In this document: positions 58,426-64,000 of the stretch, in pieces
Position numbering within the stretch: the first letter of the stretch is position 1
How the letters are laid out: each line of letters begins with the position of its first letter
Assembly: GCA_963825595.1 (NCBI GenBank)
Contig: CAWGUE010000004.1
Location: 1-64,000 of the forward strand
Direction: 5' to 3'
DNA: 64,000 nucleotides
Source: JARFQH01 sp963825595
GTDB lineage: Bacteria; Desulfobacterota; Desulfobacteria; Desulfobacterales; SG8-13
Position numbers and translations under genes: made by a program
The notes under the pieces: model-generated
Databases searched by the model: none
What the model was told of the DNA's origin: nothing
The model's input: the letters and a program-made list of their open reading frames with translations, nothing else

Positions 58426-59700
58426 TTAGAAGTACCAGGTAAGGCCCAGGGTCGTGGACCACTCGCTCAGTTTCGATTCGAGTGTAATGGCGTTGAAGGC
58501 CGATGTTTCTTTGATGGTTTGCTCTGGCGCATACATGAAGGACGCATTCAGGGCCAGGCTGTCGGTTAGCTTGTAACCGATACCGGCGGTGATGTGATGT
58601 TCTACAATCGCCGGAAACCCGATGATGCGCAGGGTTTCATAACCGACGCGGTTGACCGGCGTGCCCTGGACGTCGACGGTGTTGGTGGGGTCAAACGGGT
58701 TGGGATTCCAACCGTTGTGAACCTTGACCGGGCTCTTGCCGTAGTTGTAGCCGAGGCGCAGGGCCCACTTTTCGGCCGGTTTCCATTGGGCGCCCAGGCC
58801 GAAGACCCACTGGTCTTCCCAGTCGAATTCCTCGTAACCCGCGGCACTGCTCCACTTCAGAAAGCGGGTATAGCCCTCGAAGAGCCACTGGCTGTTGGGT
58901 TCGAAGGAGATCCCCCCCTGGATTCGCCACGGGGCTTCCAGCTCCAGATCCTGATACGGCCCGGCGGGATTGCCGAATTTAGAGACATTCTTGTGGTTGA
59001 CCTTTTCCGGCGTGGTGACGGAGAGGCCGAAGTTGAACTTGTCCCAGTGGTAGAGGGCGCCAAGCTGCAGCCCCACAGCGTACCCCGGGGCAGCACCCTC
59101 CCCCAGGTCGAGACTCTGCCAGACAACCTCGAAAGAGGCGCCGACCGAAAAGTTCGGGGTGATCAGGTAGGCCAGGTTCGGCGCTAATTTCAGGACCTGC
59201 AGCTGGGTGTAAACCGCTGGCAAGGTAATTCCCGGCACCGGCGCTGGTGGAGAACTGATCGGCATCCGTGAAAAGTCAATTTTGGTATCCTTGTAGTCCG
59301 TACCCAACCCGGAGACGCCGTACATGCCCGCACCGAAGCGCCATTTCTCGTTGATGGGTGCGGTGACAGCGATGGCCGGTATGACCGATGGTGGCAGTTC
59401 GCTGTTGTCGTTACCGGAAAAGCCGGGTAGCCCATAATTTATATTACCTTTAACGGATGGGACAAATATCGTGCCGGCGAAATCGACGGACGACCCCGGG
59501 CAGAAAGGTCCGAAACACATGGCGGCCGGGTTGGCAAAGATGGCGCTAATCGCATCTTGCGGGGCGGCAACCCCGGCACCACCCATGGCGCGCGAAACCG
59601 GACCGACACCGATCAGGTTGTCGCCGTTGGTGGCATGCGCGGCCGGACCCAGAACCAGAACCAGTGAAAAAATAAACAGAACGGCTAATGTCTTTCTCAT
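58426..59700 (-). CDS. FadL/OmpP1-family outer-membrane transporter
   Basis: A 424-residue outer-membrane beta-barrel for hydrophobic substrates. A signal peptide (about 1-23, ending AAHA) precedes the conserved hatch start TNGDNLIGVGPVSRAMGGAG and QDAISAIFANPAAM; the C-terminus ends with the aromatic signature GLTWYF needed for Bam insertion. ATG 59700 is chosen because GGAGG lies five bases upstream; earlier in-frame ATGs overlap that site. The ligand may be fatty acids or aromatic hydrocarbons; it is unknown. Confidence 0.88.
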   Translation of the reverse strand: MRKTLAVLFIFSLVLVLGPAAHATNGDNLIGVGPVSRAMGGAGVAAPQDAISAIFANPAAMCFGPFCPGSSVDFAGTIFVPSVKGNINYGLPGFSGNDNSELPPSVIPAIAVTAPINEKWRFGAGMYGVSGLGTDYKDTKIDFSRMPISSPPAPVPGITLPAVYTQLQVLKLAPNLAYLITPNFSVGASFEVVWQSLDLGEGAAPGYAVGLQLGALYHWDKFNFGLSVTTPEKVNHKNVSKFGNPAGPYQDLELEAPWRIQGGISFEPNSQWLFEGYTRFLKWSSAAGYEEFDWEDQWVFGLGAQWKPAEKWALRLGYNYGKSPVKVHNGWNPNPFDPTNTVDVQGTPVNRVGYETLRIIGFPAIVEHHITAGIGYKLTDSLALNASFMYAPEQTIKETSAFNAITLESKLSEWSTTLGLTWYF

Positions 59701-59786
59701 CATCTCCTCCATTTTTAAATTTGGTCATCGCCTATTGATCCTGCAGTATGATAAACGCGTTCTCACCTCCTTTGCTGAAAAATTTA

Positions 59787-59960
59787 CTGGTTTCCGTCCA
59801 TAAATGGTCTTTATCCGCAATTTCCGCGTCCATCATGCCGAAGGCGGGCAAGTCGGCGGATTCGTTTGTGCGGCGAACGATAGTGCGCCTCCGCGAAATT
59901 CCTTGATTTCATTGAACTTGCAAAAAATTGCACATTTCTGGAACGTAAACGGGTCAGTGC
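59787..59960. repeat. R1 repeat, partial copy
   Basis: CTGGTTTCCGTCCATAAATG begins the element and the internal block AATTCCTTGATTTCATTGAA (about 59900-59920) is nearly identical to that of the 4750 copy. No right inverted end is seen. The remaining bases between 59700 and 60021 hold no gene. Confidence 0.65.
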
Positions 59961-60021
59961 TTTTAAAAAACCGTAAAGGGACTATAATTATTTATCTAAC
60001 CGGCACTAGACGCTCTAATTA

Positions 60022-61299
60022 TCACGATGCGGGCCTCTCCTTGCCGGCACCGATCAGCGCATCGGCAACCATCGAGGAGAGGAAATGCACCTGAACACCC
60101 ATCTTATAATGATCGTTGAGATTGCTGAGTTGAGTATGGCAGTTCTCGCAGGCCGTAGACAAAATTGCGGCGCCCGAGGCCTTGACTTGATCGACCTTCA
60201 CCTTGGCCGATTTCATGCGAAAGTCGAGCGTTTCCTCACCCAGGGCCACCAGGCCGCCGCCGCCGCCGCAGCACCAGTTGTAACGCGGGTCGTCGGTCAT
60301 TTCCCTGAAATTGTTGGTCAACTGCTGCAGAATATAGCGGGGCTCATCGCTCACACCGGCGTTGCGGGCAATCTGGCAGGGATCGTGATAGGTCACCGGT
60401 TCCGAAAACAGTGTCTTGTCGACCTTTATGCGGCCCTCGCGCAGGTAACGGGCGTGAACTTCGGTGATGGCGGATACCTTGAACGGCTGTTCACCGGCGA
60501 GCTGTTTCATGATCCTGAAGGCCGTGCCGCATTCACAGATGCAGACTTCCTTGACCTTGAGACGCCGGGCTTCAGTGATGATGCGGTCAAGGATCAGCTT
60601 GGTTTTAGTCGGGTCTCCCACGAAAGCACCGAAATTGACCGCCTCAAAAAAACTCAGGGTCCATTTTTCGCCGGCGGCATTGAAAACCGCGGCAGCCGGA
60701 ATAATGGAATGCGCTCCAGCCAGGGCCACGTAAAGCAGATCAGCGCCTTCCACATCCACCGGAATGGCCGACTGGCCGGCTTCCGTGCGCCATTTCTCCA
60801 CGACATCCTCTTCCAGTTGCTTGATTCCGGCAAGAAAGTTTTCTTTGAAAAACTCCATTGATTTGCCTTTTTCAACCGAGGTGTCGGCCAGCAAGGTCAG
60901 GATTTCCGGTTCGGCGTTGGCACCGATCAGCAGCAGCTTGGCGATGGACATGAGCATCTGGGTATCGATGCCGAAAGGGCAATAAACCATGCAGCGCCGG
61001 CAACCCGTGCAGGAATACGCCGCCTCGTAAAGCTCTTCGATGGCCATGTCGTTGAGCTCTTTGGCCTCTCCCACCGAGGGCCAGAATTTGCCCCGGGCTT
61101 TAAAATATTTTTTGTACAATCGGCGGACAATCTCGTGGCGATAGGCGGCGATGTATTTGGTGTGCCCCGTCGATGCGTAAGCGTGGCAGGCATCGGTACA
61201 GGTCCCGCAGCGGGTGCAGGTTTCCAGATAGTAGCTCATCGTCCGGGTGATTTTGCTGCGGAAGAGTTTCAGCAGTTCCGCTTGGGTCTTGCTGTCCAT
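60022..61299 (-). CDS. HdrD/DsrK-like iron-sulfur protein
   Basis: A 425-residue protein of the heterodisulfide-reductase type. Two [4Fe-4S] motifs (CTRCGTCTDACH near 30 and CTGCRRCMVYCP near 100) are followed by cysteine-rich CCG-type domains: CICECGTAF, then DPCQIARN, WCCGGGGG and ACENCHTQL. This is the plan of HdrD, DsrK and TmcB, which reduce disulfides or pass electrons to them from a membrane partner. ATG 61299 is favoured over TTG 61308 because GAGG then has normal spacing. It is the last gene of the DsrE-TusA-cytochrome operon. Confidence 0.88.
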   Translation of the reverse strand: MDSKTQAELLKLFRSKITRTMSYYLETCTRCGTCTDACHAYASTGHTKYIAAYRHEIVRRLYKKYFKARGKFWPSVGEAKELNDMAIEELYEAAYSCTGCRRCMVYCPFGIDTQMLMSIAKLLLIGANAEPEILTLLADTSVEKGKSMEFFKENFLAGIKQLEEDVVEKWRTEAGQSAIPVDVEGADLLYVALAGAHSIIPAAAVFNAAGEKWTLSFFEAVNFGAFVGDPTKTKLILDRIITEARRLKVKEVCICECGTAFRIMKQLAGEQPFKVSAITEVHARYLREGRIKVDKTLFSEPVTYHDPCQIARNAGVSDEPRYILQQLTNNFREMTDDPRYNWCCGGGGGLVALGEETLDFRMKSAKVKVDQVKASGAAILSTACENCHTQLSNLNDHYKMGVQVHFLSSMVADALIGAGKERPAS

Positions 61300-61304
61300 T
61301 TTGA

Positions 61305-62015
61305 TCAACCTCTTCTCAGTTTGTTCACAGGAAGTGACAGAATCGAATGCATCAGTTGGCTGAAAGGAAAGACGATTAAAAACAGGTTGGCGAAGAATAC
61401 GTGTAGAACCAGCATGAACGAATGACCGGAAAATGTCGTGTTGTACGGCAGTTCCGGCTTGAAAATCAGCAGACTGACCAAGTAGGTGCGGTAGTCTTCC
61501 ACCGTCATCTCGCCATAGTCATACCAGCGCCGGGCCCAGTCCATTTCACTGCCGAAGATGACGATCAAAAAGATCAGAACCAGCAGATAATAATCCTCCG
61601 GAATCGACAGGTCTTTGACCGGTGAGACGAAGCGTCGGAAAAGAAAGTACAGCAGGCAGACAGCTGCTATAAGCCCGACGAATCCATTGCCCAAGAAGAT
61701 TTCATGTGGAACCACCTGAAAGATGTCGAAATCCGCAAGCAGTTCCAGATGGCCGATCAGCAAAAGAAACAGGCAGACATGAAAAGCCATCAGAAACAGC
61801 CACAGCACTGGTTTATGCCGCAGCACCGTGGGAAACAGAAATGTATCGTATAGCGCCCACAGCCATTTTGGGTTTTTTGAGGGATGGATCTGTTGGGTGG
61901 AAGGCAGTTTGGGTTTTCGCCAGATCGAAATGACGCGAAAGACGATCCCCAGCAGAAACACGGCAAAGGCGATATAGACCATCGGTACCAGAATGACATA
62001 CATGACGGATTGCAC
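61305..62015 (-). CDS. NarI/DsrM-like membrane cytochrome b subunit
   Basis: A 236-residue inner-membrane protein with about five or six hydrophobic helices. Histidines that could bind haem b are in FHVCLFLLLIGHLELL and in GHSFMLVLHVFFANL. The pattern matches the gamma subunit of nitrate reductase and DsrM/HdrE, which exchange electrons with the quinone pool. GTG 62015 is chosen because AAGGAGG lies five bases upstream. It is 5 bases upstream of the HdrD-like gene, so the two form a membrane pair. Confidence 0.87.
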   Translation of the reverse strand: MQSVMYVILVPMVYIAFAVFLLGIVFRVISIWRKPKLPSTQQIHPSKNPKWLWALYDTFLFPTVLRHKPVLWLFLMAFHVCLFLLLIGHLELLADFDIFQVVPHEIFLGNGFVGLIAAVCLLYFLFRRFVSPVKDLSIPEDYYLLVLIFLIVIFGSEMDWARRWYDYGEMTVEDYRTYLVSLLIFKPELPYNTTFSGHSFMLVLHVFFANLFLIVFPFSQLMHSILSLPVNKLRRG

Positions 62016-62090
62016 GGCGGCCTCCTTGTTATGAACCAACAGCGGGGGTACCGGTTTGTCCTGTCGGCAATGCCGGCCCCCCGGCAGCTG

Positions 62091-62333
62091 CTAGACTTGG
62101 CGTTTAATGAAAAACTTGATGACTTTGCCGTCTTGCTCGGTTTTCAAGATTTCATTACCGCTCGTGCGAGCCCAGGCGGGGAAATCGGTCATTGAACCGG
62201 GATCTGTCGAATGGGCTTCGATCACCTGACCGATTTCAACTTCCTTGATTCCTTTGCTGACCTTCACAACCGGCATGGGGCAGGGCAAACCTTTTAGATC
62301 CATTACTTTATCGACTTTAACTTCTTCACTCAT
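62091..62333 (-). CDS. tusA: TusA-family sulfur carrier protein
   Basis: An 80-residue sulfurtransferase with the signature DLKGLPCPMPVVKVSKGI; the cysteine carries persulfide sulfur. The C-terminal beta-strand region (KVIKFFIKRQV) is also typical. ATG 62333 follows AGGAGGAG. It is 36 bases after the DsrE-like gene and 75 bases before the cytochrome gene. Confidence 0.93.
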   Translation of the reverse strand: MSEEVKVDKVMDLKGLPCPMPVVKVSKGIKEVEIGQVIEAHSTDPGSMTDFPAWARTSGNEILKTEQDGKVIKFFIKRQV

Positions 62334-62369
62334 GACAACTCCTCCTGATGATATTGAATTCAATTCGGT

Positions 62370-62957
62370 TTAGATGAACAGTTGAATGCGGCTGTTGCCG
62401 GCTTCTTCCAGAAATTTGGCGACACCGCAGAACGTCAACCCCTCGTAGTCGATCATCTCTTCACGTTTGAAGCCCATCAGATCCATGGACATTTCGCACA
62501 CGAATATTTTCACACCCAGCTCTTCGGCCATCGCCAGCATTTGCTCCAGCGAAGCGACGTTCTTCTTTTTCATCAATGACTTCATCATGGTCGTTCCCAT
62601 GCCGCCCATGTTCATCTTCGATAATTTCGTCTCGCTGGTACCCTTGGGTAGCATGGTGCCGAACATCTTGCTCATGATGTCTTTGCCGCCCACGGTCTTG
62701 TTCTTGTCCCTGAGTACCGGTGTGCCCCAGAACGTAAAGAACATCACTGCCTCCATTCCCATCGCCACCGCTCCGGTAGCGACGACAAAAGACGCCAAAA
62801 CCTTGTCCAGGTCGCCGCTGAAGACGATCATGGAGACTTTAGGCTCGGTCGCCTTTTTATCGAGAATATCGACACGGGTCTTGAGTGCCGCCAGCTGCTC
62901 CTCAATTTGTTGCAGGCTGACATCATTTTGCGGGATAATCTTTTCGGCGTGTTGCAT
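62370..62957 (-). CDS. DsrE2-like sulfur-relay protein
   Basis: A 195-residue protein of the DsrE/DsrF superfamily, large (DsrE2-like) type. A predicted coiled coil (about 15-40, LQQIEEQLAALKTRVDIL) precedes the fold VSMIVFSGDLDKVLASFVVA; the putative sulfur cysteine is in KIFVCEMSMDLMG and another cysteine in TFCGVAKFLEEAG. Such proteins pass persulfide sulfur to TusA or DsrC. ATG 62957 is chosen because GGAGG lies five bases upstream. It heads the four-gene operon. Confidence 0.87.
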   Translation of the reverse strand: MQHAEKIIPQNDVSLQQIEEQLAALKTRVDILDKKATEPKVSMIVFSGDLDKVLASFVVATGAVAMGMEAVMFFTFWGTPVLRDKNKTVGGKDIMSKMFGTMLPKGTSETKLSKMNMGGMGTTMMKSLMKKKNVASLEQMLAMAEELGVKIFVCEMSMDLMGFKREEMIDYEGLTFCGVAKFLEEAGNSRIQLFI

Positions 62958-63169
62958 GGTATCCTCCATTTGTTTATGGTGTTATATAAATATTAGATAT
63001 AATAACAGTCATATATATTAATTTACCTCTTTTTTGGTATACGCTATGAACCTTATGTGCGTAATTACAGTCTTTCGCTCATGGACAGGACAGATTTTGT
63101 GTTGCGGGAATATTGCCGGGGGCAGATTCCGTTTGGCGATTCCCGGATAACGATTTAGCTCGCGTCTGC

Positions 63170-63649
63170 TTACACCATAAGCTCTTTTACCGCCTCCATT
63201 GACGACTTGAGCAGGTCGAGATTGATGAGCAGGAGTTTCCGTTGTTCATGAGGGATCTGAAGCAAGACCTGTTCATGTACGTCGTTCATAAAGTCTTTTA
63301 TGTCGTTCAGTTTTTTTTGGCCTTCGGCCGTCAGGCTCAGCAGGCGCACGCGCGAGTCTTCCGGGTCCTTTATGCGTTGTATGTACCCCTTTTCTTTAAG
63401 GCCGTTGATGATGATCGAAATCCGGCTCTTGACCACATTCATTTTCTGGGCGATACCCTTGGGTGTCAGGTAGCGTTCGTCGCCGAAAAGCAAGAGGCAG
63501 CGCAATTCGGCATCGGGAAGGCTGAATCTGTCACTCTGATACTGCATGCGCTCCTGGCAGCACTGATACAGACGGTTCACCAGGACCTGAAACTGCTCCA
63601 GTTGAAAAGGCGTTATATTGGGCATGAGGGTCGGCGAATTATTGTTCAT
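63170..63649 (-). CDS. MarR-family transcriptional regulator
   Basis: A 159-residue winged-helix regulator. The DNA-binding region includes LTPKGIAQKMNVVKSRISII and the wing with DPEDSRVRLLSLTAEGQ; dimerisation helices flank it. ATG 63649 is proposed: the -10 box ends seven bases before it and no ribosome site exists, so the mRNA may be leaderless. It is on the same strand and 213 bases upstream of the DsrE-like gene, so it probably controls the sulfur operon and itself. Confidence 0.85.
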   Translation of the reverse strand: MNNNSPTLMPNITPFQLEQFQVLVNRLYQCCQERMQYQSDRFSLPDAELRCLLLFGDERYLTPKGIAQKMNVVKSRISIIINGLKEKGYIQRIKDPEDSRVRLLSLTAEGQKKLNDIKDFMNDVHEQVLLQIPHEQRKLLLINLDLLKSSMEAVKELMV

Positions 63650-63656
63650 GGCGTGA

Positions 63657-63685
63657 ACTATAAACAAAGAGAAATGCCGTGTCAA
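63657..63685 (-). promoter_or_regulatory. Promoter of the MarR gene
   Basis: On the minus strand TTGACA (63680-63685) and TATAGT (63657-63662) are 17 bases apart. Transcription would begin at or within one base of the proposed ATG. Confidence 0.75.
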
Positions 63686-63701
63686 GTCCTTTTGTAAAAA
63701 A

Positions 63702-63716
63702 GTTTAAATTTTAAAC
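63702..63716. promoter_or_regulatory. Palindromic operator candidate upstream of the MarR promoter
   Basis: GTTTAAATTTTAAAC is a perfect 7-bp-armed palindrome with a one-base centre, 17 bases upstream of the -35 box. MarR proteins bind palindromes of this size. Confidence 0.5.
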
Positions 63717-63816
63717 CCTAATAATATAAGCAGGTTAAGAACAAAGAGGCGGAAAGAACATTCTCTGACGGCATTCTGGATACACGGGGTTGCCAATCGG
63801 GTTGGGCGAAGGGTCG

Positions 63817-64000
63817 CTAGAACGAGAGACCGGCTTCGAAAAAGGGGCCACTGACATCGGCGTCGATGAGTACACCTTGGTAGTCGATGTCGAACTTGTC
63901 GTATCGGTATCCACCGGCAGCAAAAACGTGATCCAGAACGTTCCAGCGGATACGGCCGACCAGGCTGAAGGCTTTGTTGGAACCGAGGGAAATCCCCCGG
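63817..64000 (-). CDS. Outer-membrane beta-barrel protein, C-terminal part
   Basis: The window cuts this gene; the visible 60 codons end NVLDHVFAAGGYRYDKFDID...GPFFEAGLSF followed by TAG. Alternating hydrophobic residues and a terminal phenylalanine (the Bam recognition signal) are typical of outer-membrane barrels. The N-terminus and identity are outside the window. Confidence 0.7.
   Translation of the reverse strand, partial: RGISLGSNKAFSLVGRIRWNVLDHVFAAGGYRYDKFDIDYQGVLIDADVSGPFFEAGLSF

Overview
The window reads as a chromosomal segment of an anaerobic Desulfobacterota bacterium, most likely a sulfate reducer of the Desulfobacteraceae/Desulfosarcinaceae type (inference). Supporting points are the multihaem cytochrome with sigma-54 control, a DsrE/TusA/HdrD-like/NarI-like sulfur operon, an archaeal-type prolyl-tRNA synthetase, and the gene order rpmF...fab...rpiB-glyA-dCMP deaminase-nrdR-rib-nusB that is familiar from deltaproteobacteria. 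No transposase, prophage, CRISPR array or rRNA was seen. One tRNA (Gln, anticodon CTG) is present.

Layout. 0-5 kb: a decayed [NiFe]-hydrogenase large-subunit fragment, a ten-haem OTR-like cytochrome c with a sigma-54 promoter, and a divergent PAS/AAA+ sigma-54 activator with a cysteine-rich PAS domain. 5-7 kb: tRNA-Gln and gltX. 7-20 kb: a long forward housekeeping cluster (rpmF, an acyl-CoA dehydrogenase in the place usually held by plsX-fabH-fabD, fabG, acpP, fabF, rpiB, glyA, dCMP deaminase, nrdR, ribD, ribE, ribBA, ribH, nusB, a metallo-beta-lactamase-fold hydrolase). 20-31 kb: an unusual duplicated-motif protein, ispG, proS, rel, then rpmB, bamD, trxA, purN, an NlpC/P60-SPOR lipoprotein and a TraB-family membrane protein. 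31-36 kb: a MoxR-type AAA+ ATPase, a giant VWA protein of the NorD/CbbO type and an unknown partner. 36-44 kb: rhodanese/persulfide-dioxygenase-like fusion, ubiD, ubiX, ridA, a ProX-type tRNA editing protein, a FAD amine oxidase, a broken M24 peptidase gene and an EamA transporter. 44-56 kb: a branched-chain amino-acid ABC importer (livG-K-H-M-F), putA, and nicotinamidase plus nicotinate phosphoribosyltransferase for NAD salvage. 56-60 kb: motAB behind a good FliA-type promoter, and a FadL-type outer-membrane porin. 60-64 kb: a MarR regulator and a four-gene operon (DsrE-like, TusA, NarI-like cytochrome b, HdrD-like iron-sulfur protein), then the 3' end of an outer-membrane beta-barrel gene.

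Four families of short dispersed repeats lie between genes (called R1-R4 here). R1 (TAGTTTCCRTCCATAAATGG ends) and R3 (TAGAAGTGGTTTCAAA ends) look like TA-flanked MITEs, and in three places the TAG at the repeat end is the stop codon of the adjacent gene. R2 is a ~105-bp double-hairpin element in four copies, two of them between convergent genes. R4 is a C/G-run element in two copies.

The most interesting candidates for new biology are the MarR-DsrE-TusA-NarI-HdrD operon (a possible membrane persulfide/disulfide electron-transfer module), the Cys-rich-PAS sigma-54 circuit facing the decahaem cytochrome, and the MoxR-VWA-unknown trio with no visible client enzyme. All functions are read from sequence and family knowledge only; no searches were run.
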